This document shows, piece by piece, positions 43,970-52,426 of a DNA stretch of 64,000 nt (the stretch's first letter is position 1; every line of letters begins with the position of its first letter). This DNA comes from Lachnospiraceae bacterium EP-SM-12S-S03. GTDB lineage: Bacteria > Bacillota > Clostridia > Lachnospirales > Lachnospiraceae. The notes below the pieces were generated by a model. It was not told the DNA's origin. It made no database searches and saw only the letters and a list, made by a program, of their open reading frames with translations. Made by a program: the position numbers and the translations under genes. Location of the stretch: contig JAJBSL010000006.1 of assembly GCA_020540725.1 (NCBI GenBank), forward strand, positions 72,060 through 136,059, written 5' to 3'.

Positions 43970-44812
43970 TTAAAAAAAGTTTAAATTTTTTACAACTTTT
44001 TCAAAATCTTCCCGATTCATAATGCCTGTAAGGAAATATTGGCTATCTTTGTACATAAATTGCGCTGAATACTCCAATTCTCCTGTATCTTGAATTTCAT
44101 ACTCAGAAATCATAATATTTGTTTCTGCTAATTTAATGACATATTCCTGACGTAAATTGTCTTGAATTACCATACCATTAGAACTTTCTGCATATGGGAA
44201 TACAATTCTATAAGATAAAACTTTTTCTTCTACTAAATAATAAAAAATCGCTTCCTGTAGTTCTTGATCTAATTGCATCTCTAAAAATCTTGTATTCTCT
44301 GGAACTTCAGATAGTCGAACCACTTTTGTTCCAAATACTTTTTCAATCTCTGCATATGCTTTATGCTCTGTCGATCCTCCTGCCGATTCTATTTCATCCG
44401 TGTTCACATATGTCTTCTCACTGCCACCAAAGTTTTTTTCAAATACATCAACTATAATCTTTTTCCCGCCTACACTTGTCATTCCGATACCAACTACCAT
44501 CACAAGTACTGCTGCCAGCATGACCCACACTTTGCGTTTCTTTTGTCTATAAACTACCACCTTCTTTTCGGATTGTTCCTGCATCTCTCTTCCAAGGCGA
44601 AGGGCTTCTCTGTCTTTCTCGGACAATCCTTCCACTGCTTTTTCTTCCTCATATTTTCGAATTCTCTCCGCAAGCCTCTTGTGTACTTCCTCCGGTACTT
44701 CCACATCATGAAGTCCTGCTGAATCCTTCATCATTTCTCTAACTGTGTCTGCTTCTTTCTGCAATTCTTCCTCAGAAAGACTTGTCATTGACTCTCTTCC
44801 TTTTTCCATCAT
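43970..44812 (-). CDS. Single-pass membrane protein with DUF4367-like domain, probable anti-sigma factor
   Basis: 280 residues. The N-terminal cytoplasmic part (1-95) is charged and helical, a membrane segment lies at about 98-117 (VWVMLAAVLVMVVGIGMTSV), and the outside part ends with SAQFMYKDSQYFLTGIMNRE and DFEKVVKNLNFF, typical of DUF4367-type proteins encoded beside ECF sigma factors in Clostridia. The ECF sigma gene at 46033-46584 is the obvious partner, but an oppositely oriented murG lies between them. The anti-sigma role is inferred from architecture and neighbourhood. Confidence 0.68.
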   Translation of the reverse strand: MMEKGRESMTSLSEEELQKEADTVREMMKDSAGLHDVEVPEEVHKRLAERIRKYEEEKAVEGLSEKDREALRLGREMQEQSEKKVVVYRQKKRKVWVMLAAVLVMVVGIGMTSVGGKKIIVDVFEKNFGGSEKTYVNTDEIESAGGSTEHKAYAEIEKVFGTKVVRLSEVPENTRFLEMQLDQELQEAIFYYLVEEKVLSYRIVFPYAESSNGMVIQDNLRQEYVIKLAETNIMISEYEIQDTGELEYSAQFMYKDSQYFLTGIMNREDFEKVVKNLNFF

Positions 44813-44901
44813 TAAAACCTCATCTTCTGTTGCATTTTCCTTGACCTTTATTTCAAATCTGTTTAATATAAATCATAGAGATTGAATTTCGGAGGGAAAT
44901 T

Positions 44902-45966
44902 ATGAAACGAATTATACTTACAGGGGGCGGTACCGCCGGTCACGTCACCCCTAACATTGCTTTGCTACCACGTTTAAAAGAACTTAATTACGATATTCAC
45001 TATATTGGTTCCTACCATGGCATTGAAAAAGAGCTGATCGAACAATTTGATATTCCATATCACGGAATCTCATCCGGTAAGCTCCGTCGTTATTTCAGCC
45101 TGAAAAACTTTACAGACCCGTTCCGCATTGTCAAAGGACTTGCGGAAGCCGATAAACTAATTAAAACCTTAAAACCTGACGTCATATTCTCGAAGGGCGG
45201 TTTTGTATCTGTTCCTGTAGTCATGGCCGGAAAACGCCGCCATGTTCCTACCATCATCCATGAATCCGATATGACACCCGGACTTGCCAACAAGCTATCC
45301 ATCCCTTCCGCTACGAAAGTATGCTGTAACTTCCCGGAGACTCTTGAACATCTTCCTAAGGACAAAGCTGTCTTAACCGGTTCTCCTATCCGTCAGGAAT
45401 TATTATCCGGCAACAAAGTAGCAGCCCTTGACTTCTGCGGGTTCACATCCGATAAACCTGTCGTTCTTGTCATAGGCGGAAGTCTTGGCTCCGTTGCAGT
45501 AAATAACGCTGTGCGTGCAATCCTGCCTGAGCTTCTGAAAGACTTCCAGCTCATCCACTTATGCGGCAAAGGCAAAGTAGATGAATCCTTAAAAGATTTA
45601 AAAGGCTATGTACAATTTGAATATGTACAGAATGAACTGAAAGACATGTTTGCTCTTACAGATGTGATTATCTCACGTGCCGGAGCAAATGCAATTTGCG
45701 AAATTGCTGCTCTTCGCAAACCAAATCTTCTGATTCCTCTTTCTGCAAGCGCAAGCCGCGGCGATCAGATTCTGAATGCCCGCTCTTTCGAACGTCAGGG
45801 ATTTAGCATTGTAATTGAAGAAGAAGAACTTACCAATGATAAACTTCTTTCTTCCATCCGAAATCTATATGATAATCGTGAGACTTATATCAAGGCCATG
45901 GGTCAGTCTGGACAACAGAATTCCATTGACACCATCATTGGTCTGATAGAAAATGCTTCTAAATAA
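44902..45966 (+). CDS. murG: UDP-GlcNAc:undecaprenyl-PP-MurNAc-pentapeptide GlcNAc transferase
   Basis: 354 residues, GT28 family, making lipid II from lipid I at the inner face of the membrane. Segments are LTGGGTAGHVTPNIALLP at the start, FSKGGFVSVPVVMAGKR near 95, HESDMTPGLANK near 119, VLVIGGSLGSVAVN near 190 and SRAGANAICEIAALRKPNLL near 258. It resembles the second, stand-alone murG found outside the cell-wall cluster in many Firmicutes. GGAGGG precedes the ATG. It is inserted between the ECF sigma and anti-sigma-like genes, in the opposite direction. Confidence 0.95.
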   Translation: MKRIILTGGGTAGHVTPNIALLPRLKELNYDIHYIGSYHGIEKELIEQFDIPYHGISSGKLRRYFSLKNFTDPFRIVKGLAEADKLIKTLKPDVIFSKGGFVSVPVVMAGKRRHVPTIIHESDMTPGLANKLSIPSATKVCCNFPETLEHLPKDKAVLTGSPIRQELLSGNKVAALDFCGFTSDKPVVLVIGGSLGSVAVNNAVRAILPELLKDFQLIHLCGKGKVDESLKDLKGYVQFEYVQNELKDMFALTDVIISRAGANAICEIAALRKPNLLIPLSASASRGDQILNARSFERQGFSIVIEEEELTNDKLLSSIRNLYDNRETYIKAMGQSGQQNSIDTIIGLIENASK

Positions 45967-45983
45967 TTTTAAATTTATTTCAT

Positions 45984-46016
45984 AAAATAGAATGTGCTAA
46001 CTGCACATTCTATTTT
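45984..46016. terminator. Bidirectional terminator between murG and the sigma factor gene
   Basis: AAAATAGAATGTGC (45984-45997) pairs perfectly with GCACATTCTATTTT (46003-46016) around a five-base loop. Confidence 0.88.
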
Positions 46017-46032
46017 CTATTCAGGATTCCCC

Positions 46033-46584
46033 TCATTTATCTAAATCCAACAGTTCACTATACTGCTTTCCATAACGTCTCTTTATCCAGCCTCTTGCCC
46101 GAAATAGCATGGAATGAAATCTTCCCATATTCATCCCCATCTCTCCTGCCACCTCTCTTTGGGATCTTCCAAAACAATAGACTCTCACAATTGCTTTATA
46201 CCATGTTACATTCTCCTGGTACAATTCATCAAAGATCTTTCTGCTCAGATTATTACAATCCCGTTGTTCTTCTATTCTCTGAATGTTCCCATAAAAATCA
46301 CTCGGTATTTCATCCGGATCTGTTTCAAAATATCCTATCTGCTCTTGCCTCGTTGCCACGTACTTCAGCATATTAATCGATTTATGCTTTACAACTGTCA
46401 AAAGCCAGTTTTCTGCCGTTTCGCTATGAACAGTATCGATTCTCATATACAATTCCAAAAATGTCTCCTGAAAAATCTCTTCCGCTAAGTAACGATCTCT
46501 CATATAGCCTAATGCTGCTACAAATACTTTTTCATAATGTTCCTCGTATATGCTGTCGAATTTTTTTATTCCACATATTTTCAT
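46033..46584 (-). CDS. ECF-type RNA polymerase sigma factor
   Basis: 183 residues. Region 2 spans about 10-80 (YMRDRYLAEEIFQETFLELY, then WLLTVVKHKSINMLKY) and region 4 about 120-175 (VRVYCFGRSQREVAGEMGMN, MLFRARGWIKRRYG). Group 4 sigma factors direct RNA polymerase to stress or envelope genes and are usually held by a membrane anti-sigma factor; the protein at 43970-44812 is the candidate. No convincing autoregulatory promoter pattern was found upstream. Confidence 0.88.
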   Translation of the reverse strand: MKICGIKKFDSIYEEHYEKVFVAALGYMRDRYLAEEIFQETFLELYMRIDTVHSETAENWLLTVVKHKSINMLKYVATRQEQIGYFETDPDEIPSDFYGNIQRIEEQRDCNNLSRKIFDELYQENVTWYKAIVRVYCFGRSQREVAGEMGMNMGRFHSMLFRARGWIKRRYGKQYSELLDLDK

Positions 46585-46630
46585 TTTACTTTCATTTCCT
46601 GTTTTTTCTTTTGTCTTATATTCATCATGT

Positions 46631-47038
46631 CTAGTTTAGTTTTGAAAGAATTTCCTCTTTATCTTCCTCACTTAATGTTCCCGGTTCCCATGTAAGACCT
46701 ACATGATCTCCTTCATATCTTGGAATTAAGTGCATGTGGAAATGATGTACTGTCTGGCCTGCTGCTTCTCCATTATTCTGAACAAGATTATATCCATCAC
46801 AACCTAACACGTCTGTCAGCTTTTTGATCATTTTCTTTGCCAGCACAAGAACTTTTGCAGCAACCTCATCATCCAGTTCATAAAGGTTTGCATAATGCTC
46901 CTTCGGCAAAATCAGTGCATGTCCTTTCGATGCGGGACCAAGATCTAATATTACACGGAAATCATCATCCTCATAAAGTGTCGCTGCCGGAATTTCTCCA
47001 TTTGCAATTTTACAGAAAATACAATTATCATCTCTCAT
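46631..47038 (-). CDS. HIT-family nucleotide-binding hydrolase
   Basis: 135 residues of the histidine-triad family, probably hydrolysing purine nucleoside phosphoramidates or dinucleotides. The triad is TVHHFHMHLIPRYEG near residue 100. The N-terminus has the usual CIFCKIANGEIPAATLYED, with two Cys that may bind zinc, and LILPKEHYANLYEL follows. AAAGGAG precedes the ATG. Confidence 0.95.
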   Translation of the reverse strand: MRDDNCIFCKIANGEIPAATLYEDDDFRVILDLGPASKGHALILPKEHYANLYELDDEVAAKVLVLAKKMIKKLTDVLGCDGYNLVQNNGEAAGQTVHHFHMHLIPRYEGDHVGLTWEPGTLSEEDKEEILSKLN

Positions 47039-47140
47039 ATCTTTTTTCTCCTTTTCTCTTTCTTTTTGTCGAAATTTCGTCCCCTGTTTTTGTTGAATCC
47101 TGTAATCCGCAATGTTACACTTTCCAAAGGAGGATTTTTT

Positions 47141-47881
47141 ATGTTTACATTACAAGACACAGAACAATTACACAAACTTATGGAAGAAAATTCACACAAT
47201 GCTGCTTTGATAAAAAAATTATTGGATTCCCATCAATTTGCCTTAAGCCGGATCAGTCATGAAATACGCAATCCTCTTACCACACTCTCAAGTACTCTGC
47301 AGTTGATTGAAAAACAACATCCTGAAGTATCCGATTACGCTCATTGGTCCAACATACGGGAAGATATTGATTTTATGGAAAAACTTTTGGAGGAGCTGTC
47401 TTTGTACAATAACGGAAACCGCCTTCAAAAACGGCTCATTCACACATCGGACTTTTTAAAACATACTGTTTTGTCCTTCGCTTCTGCCTCTGCAGACGAT
47501 CCCATAGAATTTACAGCCGAAATTGATCAAAACCTCTGCCCTATCCGGGGCGACGCCACAAAGCTTCGCCAGCTTTTCTTAAATCTTCTTCGAAATGCTT
47601 TGGAAGCCACTTCTCACAAAGGAAAAATACACCTGAAAGCCACACAAGAATCTCACCACATTATCATAAAAATCACAGACAACGGATGTGGGATTCCCGC
47701 ATCACATTTACCCGATATTTTTACTCCATTTACTACATACAAAGATAACGGTACCGGTTTGGGTCTGGCCATCGTAAAATCCATTGCAGAGGCTCATAAA
47801 GGCTCAGTCTCTGTCACATCAGTTCCATTCCAGGGTACTACGTTTACGGTCATGCTTCCGATAGAGGACTACCGCCACTAA
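47141..47881 (+). CDS. Soluble sensor histidine kinase without a sensor domain
   Basis: 246 residues from the ATG at 47141 (AAAGGAGG upstream). After a 40-residue helical start it goes straight into HisKA (ALSRISHEIRNPLTTLSSTL, His near 45) and the ATP-binding domain with LFLNLLRNALEAT near 150, ITDNGCGIPASHL and NGTGLGLAIVKSIAEAHKG near 210. There is no membrane segment, and no response regulator lies next to it. This sporulation-kinase-like layout (KinA/KinB C-terminal part) fits an orphan kinase feeding a phosphorelay, but that is inference. Its last 63 bases overlap the convergent rhomboid gene. Confidence 0.9.
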   Translation: MFTLQDTEQLHKLMEENSHNAALIKKLLDSHQFALSRISHEIRNPLTTLSSTLQLIEKQHPEVSDYAHWSNIREDIDFMEKLLEELSLYNNGNRLQKRLIHTSDFLKHTVLSFASASADDPIEFTAEIDQNLCPIRGDATKLRQLFLNLLRNALEATSHKGKIHLKATQESHHIIIKITDNGCGIPASHLPDIFTPFTTYKDNGTGLGLAIVKSIAEAHKGSVSVTSVPFQGTTFTVMLPIEDYRH

Positions 47882-48430
47882 GAATCCGGTTATAATTCCG
47901 CCGATATGTGCCATATTATCAATCCCGGTACTTGTAAAACCGTGATAAAGACTACACGCCACCATAAAAAGCATTCCTCGTCCGCTCAGATTTCCAATGC
48001 GTCCGCGGTTTTTGATAATAATCAAAAATAGTGCTCCTATAATTCCGAATATAGCGCCGGAAGCCCCGGCCGATACAACATAATAACCTGTCCGCAAATC
48101 ATACAACGCTGATAACACATTACCGCCAATTCCGCTGATTATGTAAAGTACTCCATACCTCCACCATCCAAGTTCCTCTTCCAAAATACTTCCAAGGAAA
48201 AATAACATCATCATATTATTCATAAGATGTTGAAAACCAAAGTGAAGAAAGATACAGGTAAACATGCGGTAATACTCACCCTTTTCCACTACTAACGGCA
48301 GATACATTGCTCCATGCTGCAGCATATAAGCTGCATCCTCTGTCATTCCAAACAAAGATAGCCAAATAAATATTAGGACATTGACAGATACAAGTATAAT
48401 TGTAATGATCGGCTTTCTAGTCTGCTGCAT
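47819..48430 (-). CDS. Rhomboid-family intramembrane serine protease
   Basis: 203 residues with six membrane helices. The catalytic Ser is in SAGASGAIFGIIGALFL near 125 and the His in NMAHIGGIITGFLVA near 178; the L1 region has HFGFQHLMNNMMMLFFLGS. It cleaves membrane proteins within the bilayer. AGGAGG precedes the ATG. It lies just downstream of the Tad operon in the same direction, separated by 48 bases, but rhomboids are not standard Tad components. The 3' end overlaps the convergent kinase gene by 63 bases. Confidence 0.93.
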   Translation of the reverse strand: MQQTRKPIITIILVSVNVLIFIWLSLFGMTEDAAYMLQHGAMYLPLVVEKGEYYRMFTCIFLHFGFQHLMNNMMMLFFLGSILEEELGWWRYGVLYIISGIGGNVLSALYDLRTGYYVVSAGASGAIFGIIGALFLIIIKNRGRIGNLSGRGMLFMVACSLYHGFTSTGIDNMAHIGGIITGFLVAVVLYRKHDRKRSTLEWN

Positions 48431-48478
48431 GATTTTTCTCCTCCTATTGCATTTTATTATAGGATAATTTTTTCTATT

Positions 48479-49174
48479 TTACAACTTTTCTGCCCAATCT
48501 CCCCACTTTCCTCCTTTCCTCCTTTTCCATTTGACAGAATTTTCCCGAAAAATTGATTTCTTTGGATTTCCTTCTTCTTCCTTTTCATAATCCATATCTG
48601 TAATAATCACTTCCGGTATTTCGTATGATTTCTTTTTTTCTTCCTTTCTTTTTATTTTCCCAAGCATTTTCTCCAAATTATAGTTTTCTTCCATCGTTGC
48701 CTTGTGGAGTTCATAAGCAATCCGGATCCCTTTCTGCTCCCTGTGATCGATTCTGCTCACAAAATACTCCGTAAGTTTATGAAATTCTTTGCATAGCTCC
48801 GTTTCTTTTGCCGGAAGATAACAGAACTCGTATTTTCCGTCTTCATAAAAAATATATTCCGGATCAAACAGTATTTTCCCCGCATCCAACATAAATTTTC
48901 GCACTGTATTTATCACCTTCAGAAGCTGAGAAAGCAAATTTCCCAACTCTTCTCCCGACATTTCCGACTTTTCATAAAGAGAACGCAAAGATGTTTTCCC
49001 GCTTATTTCATAAAAATACTGACTCTTTCCATCTATGCCCTGCCCCGCCGTTGAAAGAAGCCCTTCTATTCTATTCGTCTGCATCATCTTCATCTGATAA
49101 TCCTCCTCATAGAGTATAGGAAGTTCCAGTATCAAATATGTATGATCTAATCCTCGCTTATATTTTGTTTCCAT
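48479..49174 (-). CDS. DUF6382-like protein of the Tad locus
   Basis: 231 residues. The N-terminal 150 residues (RGLDHTYLILELPILYEEDY, KTSLRSLYEKSEMSGEEL, FDPEYIFYEDGKYEFCYLP) match the DUF6382 protein commonly encoded at the end of clostridial Tad pilus loci. In many relatives an FHA domain follows; here the C-terminus is only a short basic tail, so it may be a reduced form. It overlaps the TadE gene end by 28 bases. Function unknown, possibly signalling linked to pilus assembly. Confidence 0.72.
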   Translation of the reverse strand: METKYKRGLDHTYLILELPILYEEDYQMKMMQTNRIEGLLSTAGQGIDGKSQYFYEISGKTSLRSLYEKSEMSGEELGNLLSQLLKVINTVRKFMLDAGKILFDPEYIFYEDGKYEFCYLPAKETELCKEFHKLTEYFVSRIDHREQKGIRIAYELHKATMEENYNLEKMLGKIKRKEEKKKSYEIPEVIITDMDYEKEEEGNPKKSIFRENSVKWKRRKGGKWGDWAEKL

Positions 49175-49566
49175 GCATTCTGAACCCTTCTTAAATCTCT
49201 GATATATTTCTCCGGTTCCGTAATTGTTGCCCTCTGCCTTGTACGCATTCTCATCCGTCCTTTCGCCGCTCTTGCATTTACACTAACCGCCTTTTCACCG
49301 ATTTCAATTTCTGCGGAAGCTTGTGCAAAAAAGATAAATTTCCCTTTGATTCGTTCCTTAAAAAGCTGCTTCATCTGACTTTCTGCATCTTCTTCATCCC
49401 ATCGTACCTTCTGTGCCCCCACAACCGCTGTTTCATAAGCTGCTCCTATTAAGATATTCTTATCATGAAAATAGAATATAATATAAATTGTTACAATAAA
49501 AGCGAGAAAAATAACCGGCATCATATACGCAAGTTCTACCGTCGCGCTTCCTTTTACCTTTTTCAC
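49147..49566 (-). CDS. TadE-like pseudopilin
   Basis: 139 residues if it begins at the GTG at 49566, which overlaps the prepilin peptidase stop as GTGA; the open frame reaches 49677 but only through the peptidase gene. The N-terminus KKVKGSATVELAYMMPVIFL is a TadE-type prepilin signal and membrane anchor (SATVELAYM has the +5 Glu). The rest is a soluble domain. It should be a minor pilin processed by the peptidase encoded just upstream. Confidence 0.8.
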   Translation of the reverse strand: MKKVKGSATVELAYMMPVIFLAFIVTIYIIFYFHDKNILIGAAYETAVVGAQKVRWDEEDAESQMKQLFKERIKGKFIFFAQASAEIEIGEKAVSVNARAAKGRMRMRTRQRATITEPEKYIRDLRRVQNAWKQNISED

Positions 49567-49976
49567 AAATACAACACCCCTACATATCCCAACATTAGAA
49601 ACGGTACAAATGGAAAGGCAACCTTTTTGGACCACTTTCCTCTTGCCAAAAGAAAAAGTGCAAGGAGTCCTGCGCATGAAAGGGCAATGCTAAGTAGCAG
49701 CAAAATATCCCAAAGGCCAAGACTGATTCCCAAAATCAATATCATCCAGCTATCCCCGTATCCAAAACCTTCTTTTGTCCATTTACTAAGCAATAGAAAC
49801 ACAATGCCAATGACAATACCTCCAATCCATAATGCCGTATTCTGCCCCCAGTTAAGAAGGCGAAATACAACTGCCGCAACGTTTCCCACAATCATAAACC
49901 ATACCGGAAGCCTCCTTGTTTTTATATCCAGTACTGTACAAATAAATAAAAATATTATGACCCACACCTTGAACAT
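49563..49976 (-). CDS. tadV: A24-family prepilin peptidase (TadV/CpaA-like)
   Basis: 137 residues from ATG at 49976; a GTG at 49967 has better ribosome spacing (AAAGGAG), so the start is uncertain. It is a short membrane aspartic protease without the methylation domain, as in Tad systems. The two catalytic Asp are in ICTVLDIKTRRLPVW near 15 and GFGYGDSWMILI near 72. It cleaves Flp and TadE-type prepilins. It overlaps the gene before by 22 bases and the TadE gene after by four. Confidence 0.85.
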   Translation of the reverse strand: MFKVWVIIFLFICTVLDIKTRRLPVWFMIVGNVAAVVFRLLNWGQNTALWIGGIVIGIVFLLLSKWTKEGFGYGDSWMILILGISLGLWDILLLLSIALSCAGLLALFLLARGKWSKKVAFPFVPFLMLGYVGVLYL

Positions 49977-50845
49977 GCTCCTTTCCCTAAAACTTCCGAT
50001 ACCGGAACTGCGTATACTTTTCTCTTTAGCCCACTGCATCCCAAAGAACTGTGATATCTGTTTCCTTGTCCAGTAATATAAACTTTCTTACCGTTCCCTC
50101 CACATATCCCACATGCATGATACTTTTCTCCATATTCATTGCGCATAGAGCTAACACTGTCTTTTGTCACCATCTGAATGGAAAGTTCTAAATATGTGCA
50201 ATGATAATCCTTGTGATACACAACTCCGGTTTCTGTAATATAGACAATATCCTCTCGGGGTGTAAACATCCCGTTTTGTGAATACCCATTCCATCCTTTG
50301 ATACGAAATCCGTCTTCACATGCCATCGTAAGTTTCCCAAACATGGAAATCGGAAGAAGAATCTCATATTCTACATGCATCTGTATTATTCCATTACCTG
50401 GCATGATAACCGTTCCACTTGCATCAAGTCCCGTACTGCCTCCTTTAATAATACTTCTGTTCAACCGTTCCGACCCAATATAGCTCACCATCTTTTCCTC
50501 TACTTTGGAAGGAGAAACTGCCGGCATCATATAAACTTCTTTTGCAATTTCCCTTCCTGTATCATGGAGCGCCCCACGGACGTAAGATTGAATGGACATA
50601 ATTTCAAGTAAATAGCAAAGGCAACATACTGCAAGAAAGAAAATCGGTGTTACAAGCGCCGCCTCCACAGATATACTTCCTGACGAAGAGGTGAACAGAG
50701 ATGTCCTTTCTTCATCTTTTGGGAAAGATGATATTGATTGTGTCATAGCAGAGTCTTCCTCCTTTCTTAAAGCATCTTTCTTTCGTATGTTCTCAGATAG
50801 TTTCTCTTTTTGTGTTGGTTGGGAATAAAAATTTTGAAAGGACAT
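49955..50845 (-). CDS. Large TadE-like pilus protein with C-terminal Cys motifs
   Basis: 296 residues. A 55-residue charged leader precedes the prepilin-like segment SGSISVEAALVTPIFFLAVC (+5 Glu present) and a membrane helix. The C-terminus has pairs of Cys and His in YHKDYHCTYLELSIQ, KYHACGICGGNGKKVY, YHSSLGCSGLKRKVYAV and KGACSRCGS, a repeated H-x-x-x-x-C-x-x-L-like unit that may bind zinc or form disulfides. This arrangement is common in clostridial Tad loci. It overlaps the prepilin peptidase gene. Confidence 0.78.
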   Translation of the reverse strand: MSFQNFYSQPTQKEKLSENIRKKDALRKEEDSAMTQSISSFPKDEERTSLFTSSSGSISVEAALVTPIFFLAVCCLCYLLEIMSIQSYVRGALHDTGREIAKEVYMMPAVSPSKVEEKMVSYIGSERLNRSIIKGGSTGLDASGTVIMPGNGIIQMHVEYEILLPISMFGKLTMACEDGFRIKGWNGYSQNGMFTPREDIVYITETGVVYHKDYHCTYLELSIQMVTKDSVSSMRNEYGEKYHACGICGGNGKKVYITGQGNRYHSSLGCSGLKRKVYAVPVSEVLGKGACSRCGS

Positions 50846-50863
50846 CTCTGTTCACCTCTTTTC

Positions 50864-52222
50864 CTATTGATATCCGTATTGTGTTGAGAATTCATAATAA
50901 ATTCCTCTTCTTAAGTTACATTTCGTTGTTACCTCCACTTTGCTGATGCAATGGTCTGCTTTGAAAAAATCACCCAATTTCTTTTGCATCCGCATTTCCA
51001 TTACTCCCAAACCTCTCATTGTACAATGTTCCTGCTTTTCAAATACCAGAAGCATACGAAGATACTCTTTATAACTAAGTCCATGTTCCGAATCTCTTCC
51101 TGTTCCCGGATCATCTGCTGTTCCAAGTTTTAAAAGTCCGGTCAGCGATAACTGCCACTCTTCCTTACTTTTCGTAAGTGGTATTCTCCCACCGCCCAGA
51201 AGTGTTCTCAAATCCATAATGCTCTCTCCAAATGCCCATGCCAACAATATAGCTTGTTTTATAAGTCCGGTAAGGGCAGGCAGTGCTACGATTCCCGCCA
51301 AAGTAAGAGCCATAGCTTCTGCCTCGGCCTTTTTCCCTGCATCCGTCAAAAGATATCCATAATTTGCCGCAAGACGTATACCTGCCAGCTTTCTCAAAAC
51401 AGCTTCTAGATTTTTTCTGTCACTTTCTTCTCCGTTTATAATGTATTCCAACTCATAAGACAGCTTTCCATCGTCAGAAAGTTTATCTGCAGCATGAAAT
51501 TTCTCAATCAGATAAGAAGAAAAATAAAGATTCGATGTCATATCTGTCGTATCATCCTTTACTTTGAATTCACCCCTTCCTTTTTGTAAGGATCGGTGAG
51601 TCAGCAGTTCCTTTGTTGTAACGGATTTATCAGACACTTCCTTCCCTCGCATTACAATATTTACCAGACCTGCTCTCTTTATTGAATCTATATTTCCAAT
51701 CGGATTATCCTGTTCCGGTAATGACTGCTCTGCATCCTGAAGGGATTCTTCCAGATTCGTTTCTACATCGCTTTCTTCTTTCTCATACTGTTCTGTTTTC
51801 CCTGTCTGGTTTTCCCACTCTCCGGTTAGTCCGGCAAGTTCTTCCATCTGAGCTATTCCCATCCTATGCTTCATGTAAGCAATGACCTGTTCCCGAAAAG
51901 GACGCCCTGAATCATCCGTCAAAAATTGTATTTTCCTTATCGTCTGATCCGCATCTCTCATTCCATAAAATTCAAGACGCTCTGTCAGATTGTCTTCGCT
52001 GAATTCTCCGGTTCCATAAGTTCCTTCCAGTGAAAAGATCTCAAACTCTTCCAGCATATCTTTCTGATATTCTGCAAATACGCTTTCCAAAGCTCTATCC
52101 ATGTCTCCTCTTTTCCTGTTTTTCAGTACTTGCATAGATGCACTTCCTACTACAGATGCTACAACTGACAGAAGCAAGATAAAAATCAAGCTTAAGAACG
52201 CTGTCACCTCTCCTTTTTTCAT
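50864..52222 (-). CDS. DUF5702-like Tad locus protein
   Basis: 452 residues. The first 25 residues (MKKGEVTAFLSLIFILLLSV) are a TadE/TadG-like membrane anchor, followed by a long soluble region with a Glu-rich stretch at about 155-170 and a Gly/Ala-rich hydrophobic part near 315-345 (ALTLAGIVALPALTGLIKQA). It ends in TTKCNLRRGIYYEFSTQYGY. The size and position between Flp and TadE match the DUF5702 protein of Lachnospiraceae Tad systems, perhaps the TadG equivalent. GAGGG precedes the ATG. Confidence 0.72.
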   Translation of the reverse strand: MKKGEVTAFLSLIFILLLSVVASVVGSASMQVLKNRKRGDMDRALESVFAEYQKDMLEEFEIFSLEGTYGTGEFSEDNLTERLEFYGMRDADQTIRKIQFLTDDSGRPFREQVIAYMKHRMGIAQMEELAGLTGEWENQTGKTEQYEKEESDVETNLEESLQDAEQSLPEQDNPIGNIDSIKRAGLVNIVMRGKEVSDKSVTTKELLTHRSLQKGRGEFKVKDDTTDMTSNLYFSSYLIEKFHAADKLSDDGKLSYELEYIINGEESDRKNLEAVLRKLAGIRLAANYGYLLTDAGKKAEAEAMALTLAGIVALPALTGLIKQAILLAWAFGESIMDLRTLLGGGRIPLTKSKEEWQLSLTGLLKLGTADDPGTGRDSEHGLSYKEYLRMLLVFEKQEHCTMRGLGVMEMRMQKKLGDFFKADHCISKVEVTTKCNLRRGIYYEFSTQYGYQ

Positions 52223-52234
52223 ATCTGATCCCTC

Positions 52235-52411
52235 TTAGATTCCTGAACTTTCACTTACAATCTTGTCAAAAATAGAATTTACGATATCTGTAAGTTGTGT
52301 TTTAAAGATAATAACAAGTCCTATCAGCACGACCAAAATCAAAATCACTTCCACAACTCCGATTCCCCGGTCATTTTTCAATGTCTGAAAAAACATTTTG
52401 ATTCTCTTCAT
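52235..52411 (-). CDS. flp: Flp-type major pilin
   Basis: 58 residues, too short for automatic calls. The sequence begins MKRIKMFFQTLKND and continues RGIGVVEVILILVVLIGLVI. Cleavage after the Gly of RG-IGVVE leaves Glu at +5, the Flp pilin rule, followed by a 20-residue hydrophobic helix and a short polar tail ending SESSGI. AGGAGG precedes the ATG. It lies exactly where Flp is expected, between tadC and the DUF5702 gene. Confidence 0.9.
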   Translation of the reverse strand: MKRIKMFFQTLKNDRGIGVVEVILILVVLIGLVIIFKTQLTDIVNSIFDKIVSESSGI

Positions 52412-52426
52412 ATAACATCATCCTCC

